From: Chloroflexota bacterium
Lineage (GTDB): Bacteria > Chloroflexota > UBA11872
Reading direction: 5' to 3'
Assembly (NCBI GenBank): GCA_022821645.1
Contig: JAJEDE010000019.1
Coordinates: 1-64,000 of the forward strand
Length of the DNA: 64,000 nucleotides
Under the pieces are notes generated by a model that ran no database searches, was not told the origin of the DNA, and saw nothing but the letters and a program-made list of their open reading frames with translations. This document shows positions 16,694-25,649 of the stretch, piece after piece. Position numbers and translations under genes: made by a program. How positions within the stretch are numbered: the stretch's first letter is position 1; each line of letters opens with the position of its first letter.

Positions 16694-17454
16694 TCCACTG
16701 GAACGCCGCCGAAGCCGCCGAACGCGCCGCGCGCCTCCCGGCCCACGAGTTCCAGGTCGACCACTCTCAACTCGACCCCGGCGGCCTGCGTTCACTTCGA
16801 GCCAATCCGCCCGACGCTCTCGTCATCGATCTCGGCCGACTGCCTTCCCATGGCCGAGATGTCGGCGTCGCCATGCGCCAGACCCAAGCCACTCGAGGAA
16901 TCCCCCTCGTCTTTGTCGACGGCAACCCTGCCAAAGTCCTACGTGTCCGCAAGTTGCTCCCCGATGCCGGCTATACCGACTGGCCCAACATCCAGTTCAC
17001 GCTGCGCGCAGCAATTGCTAACCCGCCGCCCCGGCCCGTTGTGCCCGACTCAGCCCTGGCCGGCTACTCCGGAACGCCCTTGCCCCGTAAGCTCGGCATC
17101 AAGTCCGGCTACGCCGTCGCCATTCCAGGCGCGCCTGACGATTTCTCGCAGACCCTCGGCCAACTGCCCGAGGACGTCGTGCTCCGCCGCCGCGTCCAGG
17201 GCCGCTGCGACCTCATCGTCTGGTTCGTTGGCTCCCGGCGCCAGCTACGCGAGCGCGTCCATCGCTACGGCCGGAAAGCCGGCCCCGGCGGTCTCTGGAT
17301 CTGCTGGCCCAAGAAGGCCTCGGGCGTGAAGTCTGACCTTTCCGAACGCGTCGTCCGCGAAACCGGCCTCGCCAACGGTCTCGTTGACTACAAGATCGCA
17401 TCCATTGACCAGACCTGGTCCGGCCTCCGCTTTACCCGTCGCAAAGCCATCTGA
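16675..17454 (+). CDS. DUF3052 domain protein with receiver-like N-terminal domain
   Basis: A 259-residue protein from ATG 16675. Residues about 1-115 look like a response-regulator/Rossmann-type fold (RIRLIHWNAAEAAERAARL, PPDALVIDLGRLPSHGRDV, IPLVFVDGNPAKV) but lack the full acidic triad of a phosphorylated receiver. Residues about 140-259 are DUF3052: LGIKSGYAVAIPGAPDDF, RCDLIVWFVGSRRQLRERV, GGLWICWPKKASGVKSDL, VDYKIASIDQTWSGLRF. The WPKKASG and D-x-TWSGL motifs are the family's signature. The biochemical role of DUF3052 is unknown. It lies between the MFS gene and the oxidoreductase pair on the same strand. Confidence 0.8.
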   Translation: MLRIRLIHWNAAEAAERAARLPAHEFQVDHSQLDPGGLRSLRANPPDALVIDLGRLPSHGRDVGVAMRQTQATRGIPLVFVDGNPAKVLRVRKLLPDAGYTDWPNIQFTLRAAIANPPPRPVVPDSALAGYSGTPLPRKLGIKSGYAVAIPGAPDDFSQTLGQLPEDVVLRRRVQGRCDLIVWFVGSRRQLRERVHRYGRKAGPGGLWICWPKKASGVKSDLSERVVRETGLANGLVDYKIASIDQTWSGLRFTRRKAI

Positions 17455-17653
17455 CGTCGCCCAAGCGGGTCTGCCAGGTTCACTCTCGCCAGAGACGAAA
17501 GGGCTGGATGCGAAGGGCTGCAATCCGCTGCAAGCAATCTCGGTCGCAGCGCAGTCGATAGCCTGAATGCGGGCCTTGGCGCCTTGTGCTCGTACGCCCA
17601 GTCGTGTGGCCCGCTCGCGACAGTTCCCGGCGTGCGTCGATACCCACCGGCGC

Positions 17654-17659
17654 TATGCT
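17654..17659 (+). promoter_or_regulatory. possible -10 element (TATGCT)
   Basis: CCGGCGCTATGCT lies 46 bases before the first Gfo/Idh start; its counterpart CCGGCACTATGCT lies 39 bases before the tandem paralogue. Conservation across the duplication supports a promoter. No clear -35 was found. Confidence 0.4.
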
Positions 17660-17705
17660 TCGCCCCAGCCACCGGCTACGAGCCACGGATTACGGAGCAC
17701 CACGC

Positions 17706-18845
17706 ATGTATACGGCCCTCATCATCGGAGCAACGGGCGCGGGCAATTACGGGCACGATCTGGATCTAGCCTGGCAACTGGTGCCGGAGGTCGAGGTGGC
17801 GGCGGTGGCGGATGTGGACGAGGAGTCGGCGCGGGCGAAGGCCGACCAGTTGGGCGCGCCGCAGGCGTTTGGGGACTACCGGGAGGCGCTGTCGGCTGTG
17901 AAGCCCGACTTCGTGAACATCTGCAACCGGCAGCCGGACGTGCACGCGGAGATGATTCATGCTGCCATCGAGGCTGGAGCCAAGGGGATCTACTGTGAGA
18001 AGCCGCTGGTTCGCACGCCGGCCGAGGCCGACGCCGTAATCGCCGCGGCCAGCCGCAGTCACACCAAGATCCAGGTGGCCCACACCTGGCGGATCGACCC
18101 CGCCGTGATTCTCATGCGCGAGATGATCCGGGACGGCCAGATCGGGCGGCTGGTGGCCGTGCACGCCACCGGCAAGAACGACGACCGCCGCGGCGGCGCC
18201 GAGGACCTGTGGGTGCTAGGCGTCCACCTGATGGACCTGATGCGCCAGGTCGCCGGCGACCCGCGTCAGATGAGCGGCGCCGTCTTCCAGTCCGGCCGCC
18301 CGGTGGGTCTGCCCGACGTCCATGAAGGCAACGAGAAAATCGGCCTCATCGCGGGTGACCAGCTCTTCGCCACCTACCAGTTCGACCACGCGGTCATCGG
18401 CACCATCTCGTCCGTCCGCACGGGACCAGGCATGCACCGCGCTTTCGGGATCGAGGTGGTTGGAACCGAGGGCATCATTTCCATGCGTAGCCACGGGCAG
18501 CGGGGCCGGGAACTACTGATCAACCGGCGTCCGGGCGACGATCCCGGTGTCGACAGCACCTGGGAGGCCGTGCCGGTTCCCGACCTGGACGCCGTCGCCA
18601 TCGGCGACGCCGAGGGCACGGCGCACGAACTCCAGTTGCTGCAAACCAGCATGACCCTGGACCTGTTGCGCGCCGTGGAAGAGAACCGCCGCCCCGTCTG
18701 CGACGCCATCGACGGCCGCTGGACCGTGGAGATGGTCCTGGCGGTGCATGAAGCCGGGCTGACGCAGGAAACAGTGCGTTTTCCGCTGCAGGTGCGGGAG
18801 AACCCGTATGCGGCGCGCAGGCAGACGGCGCTGGCGGACGTCTGA
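17706..18845 (+). CDS. Gfo/Idh/MocA family oxidoreductase (tandem copy 1)
   Basis: A 379-residue NAD(P)-dependent sugar-type dehydrogenase from ATG 17706. The N-terminal Rossmann domain has a variant glycine motif, GATGAGNYGHDLDLAWQ, with the cofactor-ribose acid in VAAVADVDEE. The family lysine is in IYCEKPLVRTPAEAD. The catalytic-domain segment GAEDLWVLGVHLMDLMRQ carries the usual late histidine. It is closely similar along its whole length to the protein at 18959-20119, which follows 113 bases later; both end in RFPLQVRENPYAARRQ. No signal peptide is present, so it is cytoplasmic. The substrate is unknown (sugar, inositol or derivative). Confidence 0.9.
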   Translation: MYTALIIGATGAGNYGHDLDLAWQLVPEVEVAAVADVDEESARAKADQLGAPQAFGDYREALSAVKPDFVNICNRQPDVHAEMIHAAIEAGAKGIYCEKPLVRTPAEADAVIAAASRSHTKIQVAHTWRIDPAVILMREMIRDGQIGRLVAVHATGKNDDRRGGAEDLWVLGVHLMDLMRQVAGDPRQMSGAVFQSGRPVGLPDVHEGNEKIGLIAGDQLFATYQFDHAVIGTISSVRTGPGMHRAFGIEVVGTEGIISMRSHGQRGRELLINRRPGDDPGVDSTWEAVPVPDLDAVAIGDAEGTAHELQLLQTSMTLDLLRAVEENRRPVCDAIDGRWTVEMVLAVHEAGLTQETVRFPLQVRENPYAARRQTALADV

Positions 18846-18913
18846 GCCGCTCCGCGGCCCTTGCCGCGGGGCAGTTCTAGTGAAGGCATCCGGGCGGCGA
18901 AGGGTACCGGCAC

Positions 18914-18919
18914 TATGCT
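18914..18919 (+). promoter_or_regulatory. possible -10 element (TATGCT)
   Basis: Duplicate of the element upstream of the paralogue, in CCGGCACTATGCTGCCG. It implies that the second oxidoreductase has its own promoter despite being in tandem. Confidence 0.4.
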
Positions 18920-18958
18920 GCCGCCAAGGCACTACGCGCTGAGACCGGAGCACACCTG

Positions 18959-20119
18959 ATGTACACCGCCGTTGTGATCGGAGCCACTGGCGCGGGCAAC
19001 TACGGACATGACCTGGACCTCGCCTGGCAGTTGATTCCCGAGGTCGACGTGGTGGCCGTGGCGGACGTGGACGAGGAAGTGGCCCGGGCCAAGGCCGAGC
19101 TGCTGGGAGCGACGCAGGCATTTGGCGACTATCGCCGGATGTTGCGCAGCGTGCCGGCGGACTTCGTGACCGTCTGCGTTCGGCGGCCGCACGAGCGTTC
19201 CGAGATGATGCTTGCCGCCGTTGAGGCCGGGGCCAGGGGCATCTACTGCGAGAAGCCCTTTGTGCGCACGCCGGCCGAGGCCGACGCCATTGTGTCCGCG
19301 GCTGAGCGCGGCGGAACGAAGATCCAGGTAGCCCATAACTGGCGCGTGGATCCCAAGGTACGGCGCATGCTGGAGATGGTTCGCGCGGGCGACATCGGGC
19401 GACTGGTAGCCATGCACGCCACCGGCAAGAACGACAGCCGCCGCGGCGGCGCCGAAGACCTGGCGGTTCTGGGCGTGCACCAACTGGATCTGCTGCGGCA
19501 GTTCGCGGGCGACCCGCGGCAGCTGAGCGCCAATGTGATGCAGGCCGGGCGACCCGTGGGCATCCAGGACGCACATGAAGGAAACGAGAACCTGGGGCTG
19601 ATGGCCGGCGACCAGATCTTTGCCACGCTACTCTTCGACCACGGGGTTACAGGCACCTTTTCCTCCGTCCGCACAGGCCGCGGCATGCATCGCCAGATGG
19701 GTATCGAGCTGGTTGGCACCGACGGAATGCTCTCGTTGCGCGGTGGCCCCACCACCGGCCAGCCGTTGCTGATCAACCGGCGGCCGGAGCTGGATCCGGG
19801 ATTGGAGAGCAGTTGGGAGGCGGTCCCGGTGCCGCCGCTGGAGGCCGAGGCTCTTGGCGACACAGAGGGCACGGCTGACGTCCGCCAATTGCTGCACACC
19901 ACCATGACGCGTGACCTGATCGAGGCCGTGGAGCAGGATCGGCGCCCGATCTGCGATGCTATCGACGGCCGCTGGATTGCCGAGATGGTGATGGCGGTGC
20001 ACGAGGCGGGGCTTTCACAGCAGACGGTACGGTTTCCGCTACAAGTGCGGGAGAACCCGTATGCGGCGCGAAGGCAGATGGCGCTGGCGGACGACCAGGG
20101 CCGCTCCGGGCTCCCGTAG
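18959..20119 (+). CDS. Gfo/Idh/MocA family oxidoreductase (tandem copy 2)
   Basis: A 386-residue paralogue of the preceding gene. Cofactor motif GATGAGNYGHDLDLAWQ is identical; VVAVADVDEE, IYCEKPFVRTPAEAD and GAEDLAVLGVHQLDLLRQ follow in the same positions. The C-terminal segment RFPLQVRENPYAARRQMALADDQG is a few residues longer. Differences cluster in the substrate domain (QRDEL-type loops, PTTGQPLLINRRPE), so substrate specificity may have shifted after duplication. Start ATG 18959 lacks a strong ribosome binding site, like its twin. Confidence 0.9.
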   Translation: MYTAVVIGATGAGNYGHDLDLAWQLIPEVDVVAVADVDEEVARAKAELLGATQAFGDYRRMLRSVPADFVTVCVRRPHERSEMMLAAVEAGARGIYCEKPFVRTPAEADAIVSAAERGGTKIQVAHNWRVDPKVRRMLEMVRAGDIGRLVAMHATGKNDSRRGGAEDLAVLGVHQLDLLRQFAGDPRQLSANVMQAGRPVGIQDAHEGNENLGLMAGDQIFATLLFDHGVTGTFSSVRTGRGMHRQMGIELVGTDGMLSLRGGPTTGQPLLINRRPELDPGLESSWEAVPVPPLEAEALGDTEGTADVRQLLHTTMTRDLIEAVEQDRRPICDAIDGRWIAEMVMAVHEAGLSQQTVRFPLQVRENPYAARRQMALADDQGRSGLP

Positions 20120-20167
20120 CGATTCAGGGGCGCGGACATCCAACGATGGTGTTCGCTCTTTGTTCGG

Positions 20168-20173
20168 TATACT
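20168..20173 (+). promoter_or_regulatory. possible -10 element (TATACT)
   Basis: TATACT in TTCGGTATACTGC is 33 bases before the radical SAM start and close to a consensus -10 hexamer. Confidence 0.4.
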
Positions 20174-20206
20174 GCTGGCGGGCAGGGGTCGTGGAAGGCG
20201 CCTGCC

Positions 20207-21112
20207 GTGCGACTGGACGTTCGCGAAATCACCTGCCGCAACGCGCTCAACCGGGTGCGTGGCATGCCGTTCAAGTGGAGTCTGAACCCATACCGGGGGT
20301 GTAGCCACGCCTGCTGGTACTGCTATGCGCGGGAGACACACACGTACTTCGATCTCAACGGCGGCCGCGACTTCGAGCGGGTGATCTTCGCGAAGATAAA
20401 CGTCGCGGAAAGGCTAAGGGCTCAGATCCAATCGCCGCGCTGGAAACGGGAAACGGTGGCCGTGGGCCCCGCCACGGATCCCTACCAGCCGGTGGAGGGT
20501 CATCTGCGGCTGACCCAGGCCTGCCTGCGCGAGTTCCTGGCAGCACGCTCGCCAGTCGGACTCATCACCAAGTCCACCCTGATCCGCCGCGACCGGCACC
20601 TGCTGCAGGACCTGGCTCGCGCGGGGGGCGCCAGCGTGACCGTCTCCATCCCCATCGCAGACGCGCACCTGGCGCGTCGCATCGAGCCGGGCGTCCCGCC
20701 GCCGGCCGAGCGCTTCCGGGTGGTTCGCGAGTTAGCCGACCTGAACCTGGATGTGGGCGTCAACATGGCGCCGGTGCTGCCGGGGCTGACGGACTCCGAC
20801 GCCGCCATCGCCGACCTGATGCGGCTGTCCCGCGAGCATGGGGCGCGCCGGGTGGGCGTGCGCATGCTGCACCTGAAGCCGGAACCCAAGCGCTGGTTCC
20901 TGCAGAACCTGCGCCGATACTTCCCGCACCTGGAACCGCTCTACGCCGACTTGTATCCCTCGTCGTTTCCGTATGTGGACGACGTGGTGGACGATGACCT
21001 GGAGGCTCGGGCCGACGCTCTCCGAAACTTCATTGGCCCAGCCCGGCCCGATACACCGCCCCTCAGTCCGCCACCGGCGCCTATCCAATTGCCGCTGGCC
21101 AGCGGCTTCTAG
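20207..21112 (+). CDS. radical SAM protein, SPL/Rv2578c-like
   Basis: A 301-residue protein starting at GTG 20207, nine bases after GGAAGG. The 4Fe-4S cluster motif is CSHACWYC (C-x3-C-x2-C) in NPYRGCSHACWYCYAR, at about residues 31-46. Other marks of this radical SAM subgroup are AVGPATDPYQPVE, PVGLITKSTLIRRD and DVGVNMAPVLPGLTDSD. Members are annotated as spore photoproduct lyase-like or Rv2578c-like, but lack a proven reaction in non-sporulating bacteria. A C-terminal proline-rich tail is dispensable-looking. It is tail to tail with the next oxidoreductase gene. Confidence 0.88.
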   Translation: MRLDVREITCRNALNRVRGMPFKWSLNPYRGCSHACWYCYARETHTYFDLNGGRDFERVIFAKINVAERLRAQIQSPRWKRETVAVGPATDPYQPVEGHLRLTQACLREFLAARSPVGLITKSTLIRRDRHLLQDLARAGGASVTVSIPIADAHLARRIEPGVPPPAERFRVVRELADLNLDVGVNMAPVLPGLTDSDAAIADLMRLSREHGARRVGVRMLHLKPEPKRWFLQNLRRYFPHLEPLYADLYPSSFPYVDDVVDDDLEARADALRNFIGPARPDTPPLSPPPAPIQLPLASGF

Positions 21113-21122
21113 GGACGAACGC

Positions 21123-22229
21123 TCAGCCCAGTTCGGTGCGGATCTCGTCGATCGGTACCGGCCGGCCGGTAGTCAGGCTGCGGGAGATGGCCTCAAGCGC
21201 CAGCAGGTTCTGATACCCGTCCCAGAGCGTGGGCTTGGCGGGCTCGCCGCCCCGTACGGCGGCGGCGAACGCCGCCAGTTGGTCCACGTAGCCCCAGGCC
21301 TTCTCGGCCGGGTACTGCCGGGGGACCTGCCAGGTCTGGGCGGGCATCACCTCATAAAACATCCCGAACTCTGGTTGGGCCGGTTCCACGCGCCGGTGGC
21401 CGGTGTCCTCGGGGCGCTGCAGGTAGGTGACTCGGTCCAGGTCGACCACGTCCACGCTGGTTCCGGCGCTGCCCGTGATGGTGGTGCGCACCTGGAAGTA
21501 GGGCGTGGCCGTGTTCTGGTCCAGTACGGCCAGGGTGCCGTTGACGAACTCCAGCATCACGACGATCGGGCCGCCGCCGGGAACGCTGCCGCTCTGAACC
21601 TGGTATGCCGTGACCGTATCGATCTCGCCCAGGATGCTGCGTGAGGTATCGACCGGATGTACCGCCTGGTAGTAGAGCAGGCCCCGAACCAGCGGCTCCA
21701 GACCCCAAAACGGCTCGGTTGGAATCTCGCCGCAGTACTTGGCGAACACCGTGGTTGGTTCGCCGAACTCCGCTGAAGCGGCAATGCGACGCGCCGTTCG
21801 CATGGCCGGCGAGTGTCGCTGGTTGTGGCCCACCTGCCCGATCAATCCCGCAGCGTCCGCTGCTTCGGCCAATTGGCGGGCGTCGGCCGGACAGAGCCCG
21901 GGCGGCTTGTCGATAAGAAGGTGGCAGCCATGCGCCAGGCACTCTTGGCCAACCGGGTTCTGCATGGCCGGCGGACCGATCGCGATAACGGCCTCGGGCT
22001 GCTCCGCCGCCAGCATCCGGGCGGTCTTTGTATAGACCGCCGCGCCGCCCAGGCGCTCGGCGGTGGCACGGGCGCGCGACTGGTCCAGGTCGCAGACCGC
22101 CACGACCTGAATCTGGGGCAGGTAGGGCAGACTGGGATGGATGCAGATGCTGGCATGCCGACCGCAGCCGACCAGCGCTACGCGAACCGGTGACAGGCCG
22201 GATTCAGGCACGGAGTCTTCAGTTCGCAT
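21123..22229 (-). CDS. Gfo/Idh/MocA family oxidoreductase with DKP variant
   Basis: A 368-residue NAD(P)-dependent dehydrogenase. ATG 22229 has GAAGG about 10 bases upstream. The Rossmann motif is VALVGCGRHASICIHPSL and the adenine-ribose acid is in VVAVCDLDQS. The usual EKP motif reads LLIDKPPGL: the lysine is kept but Glu is replaced by Asp. The substrate domain has YCGEIPTEPFWG and YYQAVHPVDTSRSILG (late His). It is transcribed divergently from the TIM-barrel gene with 97 bases between, implying shared control of a catabolic set. Confidence 0.88.
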   Translation of the reverse strand: MRTEDSVPESGLSPVRVALVGCGRHASICIHPSLPYLPQIQVVAVCDLDQSRARATAERLGGAAVYTKTARMLAAEQPEAVIAIGPPAMQNPVGQECLAHGCHLLIDKPPGLCPADARQLAEAADAAGLIGQVGHNQRHSPAMRTARRIAASAEFGEPTTVFAKYCGEIPTEPFWGLEPLVRGLLYYQAVHPVDTSRSILGEIDTVTAYQVQSGSVPGGGPIVVMLEFVNGTLAVLDQNTATPYFQVRTTITGSAGTSVDVVDLDRVTYLQRPEDTGHRRVEPAQPEFGMFYEVMPAQTWQVPRQYPAEKAWGYVDQLAAFAAAVRGGEPAKPTLWDGYQNLLALEAISRSLTTGRPVPIDEIRTELG

Positions 22230-22326
22230 TGGCGTCGGCCTTCGCCCGCTGCCGGTCTAACGGTAGGCTATCGTAGGCGACGGCGACTCGATCCTCCGTG
22301 GCACGGTCGGCAAAGGACCTCGCGAG

Positions 22327-23283
22327 ATGAGACTCGGCGGCCTGTATCCGATCTTCGAGCCGAACGTCGCCCTGCGCCGAGACCCGGCCTATAAGCCCGA
22401 GACTCCGCCGAATCTGCGCTTCGTGCGACCAGACTCTATCGACGATCTCGATGACATCGCCACTCAACTCGACCGTTATGGCTTGTCCGCCATCGGCGCC
22501 CCAGGCGCCCTCTGGGACCGGAGCCGCGACGAGTGCGCGGCCTTCGGCGAACGCGCGCGCGAACTCGGAATCATGGTCGGCGAGGCCAACTTCAACGACA
22601 ACCTGCTGGTGGCCGACCGGGAACTGGCTGACCAGCGGATCAGCGACATCCGCCGCGGGCTCCTGCATGCCGACGCCATGCAGTGCCGCAGCCTCCACAT
22701 CCTGCCCGGAACCAAGGTCCCCGCCGGCGGCCTGCTCACCGCCCACCCCGAGATGTTCACCGACGCCTATAGGGCCGAGCTACGCGAGGTCGTGCTCCGC
22801 GTCATGGACGGGCTGGACCTGCAACACACGCGCTTCCTGATCGAACCCTTCAACCACAGTTTCTTCTACCAGCCGGAGGACATCCGCGAGTTCTATGACG
22901 CCGTGGATCATCCTCGCGTCGGATTCCAAATGGACGTGGTGAACATGATCGCCATGGACACCTACTTTGATACCACCTCCCTCATCCACCGCACCTTCGA
23001 CCTGCTGGGCGACTTCGTCTACTCAGCCCACGTCAAGGACCTCCAATGGGATTACGGTCACCTTACGCTCAAGTGGGACGAGGTGCTTATCGGCGAAGGC
23101 ACGCTGGACCTGGCCACATACCTGCAACGCATGGACGAACTGGACCCCGATACCCCCTGCTACTGCGAACACCTGCCCGACGAGGCGTCGTACGCCCACA
23201 ACTTTGCGAAGGTGCATGAGGCGGCGGATCGAATCGGCGTCGACGTGAAGCGGCGGGTGGGACAGCTGGAACTGGGAGATTGA
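22327..23283 (+). CDS. sugar phosphate isomerase/epimerase-like TIM barrel (AP endonuclease 2 superfamily)
   Basis: A 318-residue xylose isomerase-like TIM barrel; AAAGGA precedes ATG 22327. Likely metal ligands lie at strand ends: Glu in FLIEPFNHSF, Asp/His around VGFQMDVVNM, His in YSAHVKDLQWDYG and Glu in CYCEHLPDEASY. This layout fits the IolE/IolI/tagatose-epimerase class that isomerises or dehydrates oxidised sugars. It begins a three-gene cluster (TIM barrel, NIPSNAP 4 bases later, Gfo/Idh 59 bases later). Together with the divergent oxidoreductase the set looks like oxidation-isomerisation of a keto-sugar or inositol-type substrate; the substrate is inference. Confidence 0.8.
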   Translation: MRLGGLYPIFEPNVALRRDPAYKPETPPNLRFVRPDSIDDLDDIATQLDRYGLSAIGAPGALWDRSRDECAAFGERARELGIMVGEANFNDNLLVADRELADQRISDIRRGLLHADAMQCRSLHILPGTKVPAGGLLTAHPEMFTDAYRAELREVVLRVMDGLDLQHTRFLIEPFNHSFFYQPEDIREFYDAVDHPRVGFQMDVVNMIAMDTYFDTTSLIHRTFDLLGDFVYSAHVKDLQWDYGHLTLKWDEVLIGEGTLDLATYLQRMDELDPDTPCYCEHLPDEASYAHNFAKVHEAADRIGVDVKRRVGQLELGD

Positions 23284-23287
23284 TCCG

Positions 23288-23608
23288 ATGGTGTACGAAC
23301 TGCGCGTGTACGAAATCCTGCCGGGGCGCATGCCCGCCATGCTGGCCCGCCTCGAGCGTGCGTCGGAAGTCTTCCGCCAGCACGGCTTCGATATCGCCGG
23401 CGTCTGGACGGAAGTCGTGGACGGCAACCCGCGGCTGATCTACATCAACGTCTACGAGAGTCTCGAGGCCCAGCAGCGCCAGTGGGACGCCTTCGCCCAG
23501 GACCCGGCCTGGGCGGCCATCGAGGCCGATTCGGAACAGGACGGCCCCATCGTGGCCGGGGTCACCAGCACCTTCATGGACCCTGCCTATTTCTCGCCGC
23601 TGAAGTAG
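23288..23608 (+). CDS. NIPSNAP family protein
   Basis: A 106-residue ferredoxin-like (dimeric alpha-beta barrel) protein. It begins VYELRVYEILPGRMPAMLARL, the diagnostic NIPSNAP start, and has GVWTEVVDGNPRLIYINVYES and RQWDAFAQDPAWAAIEADSE. GGGAGA is 9 bases before ATG 23288 and the gene starts 4 bases after the TIM-barrel gene, so they are translationally linked. Such proteins recur in bacterial sugar clusters, where they may bind or convert small intermediates; no catalytic role is proven. Confidence 0.9.
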   Translation: MVYELRVYEILPGRMPAMLARLERASEVFRQHGFDIAGVWTEVVDGNPRLIYINVYESLEAQQRQWDAFAQDPAWAAIEADSEQDGPIVAGVTSTFMDPAYFSPLK

Positions 23609-23667
23609 GCGAGGCTTCGCGTGCGCAGTCCGACGACTAGCGGCGCCCGGGTATCACGCAGGCCCCA

Positions 23668-24759
23668 GTGAGCAGCCAAAGGCTGGGCATCGGCATCATC
23701 GGCGCCGGCCAGATTGCCCAGCTGGCCCACATTCCCGGCTACCAGGCGATTCCCGACCAGTGCGAGATCGTCGCCGCAGCCGATGTGTCCGAAGAAGCCC
23801 TGGCGGCCGTAAAGCGTGACTTCGGAATCCCGCACGTCTTTCGCGACTACCACGAAATGCTAAGGCTTGACTCGGTCGACGCGGTGAGCGTGTGCGCCTC
23901 CAACCCGCTCCATCATCCCGCCACCCTGGCCGCGCTGGCCGCCGGCAAGCACGTTTTCTGCGAGAAGCCGCTGGCCCTGAACGCGGCCGACGCGCGCGAG
24001 ATGGTCGAGGCCGCCGAAGCAGCTAACCGCATCCTGGCCGTCGACTTTCAAAGCCGCTTCATCCCCCAGGCCGTCGCCCTGAAGCGGATCATCCAGCGCG
24101 GCGACCTGGGCGAGATCTACTTCGTCCGCGCCGCCTGGAACCGCCGCCGAGGATTCGCGCCACGCACCAAGGGCGCCTTCCACTCCAAGGCCCTCAACGG
24201 CGGCGGCGCGCTCATCGACGTGGGCGTGCACGTCATCGACGCCGCGCTCTGGCTCATGGGCGGGCCGCAGCCCGTCTCGGTGTCCGGGGCCACCTACCTC
24301 AAGATCGGCAACCAGGCCGACGGCGGCTACAACCCCTGGGGCTCCTGGAACCACGAGGAAATGGACGTTGACGACTTCGCCCTCGCCCTCATCCGCTGCG
24401 ACAGCGGCGCCACGCTCTCGCTGGAGTGCAGCTGGGCCCTGAACATCGTGGACGACGAGTACTACCGTATCTGGGTCGCCGGCGACCGAGCCGGAGCGGA
24501 GGTCATCCTGGGCCGCAACGAAGAGTCAACGACCCGGCTGCGAGTCTTGTCCGCCGAATCCGACTCCTGGGTCGACCGCGTTCACCACAACTTGCCGCCC
24601 GTTCCCTGGCCCCACCACGCCGCCATCGCCGACTTCGTCCGCGCCGTACGAGAGGGCGGCCAGCCCAGGTCCACCGGCGACGACGGCCTTCGCGTCCAGC
24701 AAGTCGTGGATGCGATTTACACATCCGCCGAGAGTGGACGCGAGGTCAGGTTTACCTAG
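23668..24759 (+). CDS. Gfo/Idh/MocA family oxidoreductase
   Basis: A 363-residue dehydrogenase starting at GTG 23668. The motif GIGIIGAGQIAQLAHIPGY is a canonical G-x-G-x-x-A site, with CEIVAAADVSEEA. HVFCEKPLALNAADAREM holds the EKP lysine. The substrate domain has AAWNRRRGFAPRTKGAF, GALIDVGVHVIDAALWLMG (late His) and MDVDDFALALIRCDSG. It is the third gene of the cluster beginning at 22327 and is tail to tail with the propeller gene. Divergence from the tandem pair at 17.7-20.1 kb indicates a different substrate. Confidence 0.9.
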   Translation: MSSQRLGIGIIGAGQIAQLAHIPGYQAIPDQCEIVAAADVSEEALAAVKRDFGIPHVFRDYHEMLRLDSVDAVSVCASNPLHHPATLAALAAGKHVFCEKPLALNAADAREMVEAAEAANRILAVDFQSRFIPQAVALKRIIQRGDLGEIYFVRAAWNRRRGFAPRTKGAFHSKALNGGGALIDVGVHVIDAALWLMGGPQPVSVSGATYLKIGNQADGGYNPWGSWNHEEMDVDDFALALIRCDSGATLSLECSWALNIVDDEYYRIWVAGDRAGAEVILGRNEESTTRLRVLSAESDSWVDRVHHNLPPVPWPHHAAIADFVRAVREGGQPRSTGDDGLRVQQVVDAIYTSAESGREVRFT

Positions 24760-24765
24760 ACCGCA

Positions 24766-25632
24766 CTACAGATCGTGGAGCCTGGCGATGGCAATGCCGG
24801 CTTCGCCAGACACGGAATACAACAGGTAGGTCTCGCCGCGATCCTCAAAGATCCCTGGATCCCGTAGCTGTCGAACCCGCACCTCAGTCAGCCCCCGCTG
24901 CGAAGGTTCGAGCGCCAGGTCCGCGCCCTCATAGTCAGTCTCCGGCTCCAACACAACTGACGGTGCCGAGGCCCGCCACTCCATCCAGTCCGGCCTCAGG
25001 TCGATCTTCGACACCAGGATCCGCTCCGGACAGTCCCCGGCGTTCGAGTAGAAGACGCTCAGCCTGTCCCTCGTCAGCTTCACCGCACAGTGCCTCATGT
25101 TCTCGCTGAACAGCGTCTGTCCCTCGACGAACCCCGTCAGCCCGTCCCGCGACCGGTAGAACACACCCGGCATGCCGACCGCATAGTGATATCCGCCGTA
25201 CTGAAAGACCCGGAAATACGGATTCCCCAGCAACTCCTCGCGAGCCTCAAAGCTAATTCCGTCCGCGCTCAGCGCCACCCGCGAACGCTGAACACCCCTT
25301 CGAACGACGCCGTGGTAATACATGCGAATTTGGCGGTTCTCGTCGTCCACGTGAACGTCTGGCGACGCCACGTGGGTGCGGCTGGCAAAGAACGAATCCT
25401 CCAGGTCCAGCACCCCGGGGCCGTATGTAGCCCACGGCCCCTCCAGGTCGTTCGCGTACGCCATCCGAATGTACGTGCCCTTGTGGTGGGCAAAGTACAG
25501 GTAGTAGGCGCCCAGCGGCTCATCGACCCACGTCGGCACCCGCACCAGCGACGGCCCATTGATGTTGCTGCCTACTCGCGCGTCAATCCTTGGCGTGACG
25601 ATCGGACCGTCAGCCAGCCGCTCGACTTGCAT
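24766..25632 (-). CDS. glycoside hydrolase-like beta-propeller protein (GH43-like)
   Basis: A 288-residue protein without a signal peptide, starting at ATG 25632. Blade motifs include GPSLVRVP, YYLYFAHHKGTYIRMAYA, RSRVALSADGISFE, RMYYHGVV and the C-terminal RDPGIFEDRGETYLLYSVSG. The last is very like the RDP/YLLYS blades of GH43/GH32 enzymes and related mannoside-phosphorylase-like families. I cannot assign catalytic acids with certainty. Sited next to the Opp importer and oxidoreductases, a role in trimming an imported glycan or glycoside is plausible but inferred. Confidence 0.65.
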   Translation of the reverse strand: MQVERLADGPIVTPRIDARVGSNINGPSLVRVPTWVDEPLGAYYLYFAHHKGTYIRMAYANDLEGPWATYGPGVLDLEDSFFASRTHVASPDVHVDDENRQIRMYYHGVVRRGVQRSRVALSADGISFEAREELLGNPYFRVFQYGGYHYAVGMPGVFYRSRDGLTGFVEGQTLFSENMRHCAVKLTRDRLSVFYSNAGDCPERILVSKIDLRPDWMEWRASAPSVVLEPETDYEGADLALEPSQRGLTEVRVRQLRDPGIFEDRGETYLLYSVSGEAGIAIARLHDL

Positions 25633-25649
25633 GGCTCCGGTCGCCCGAC

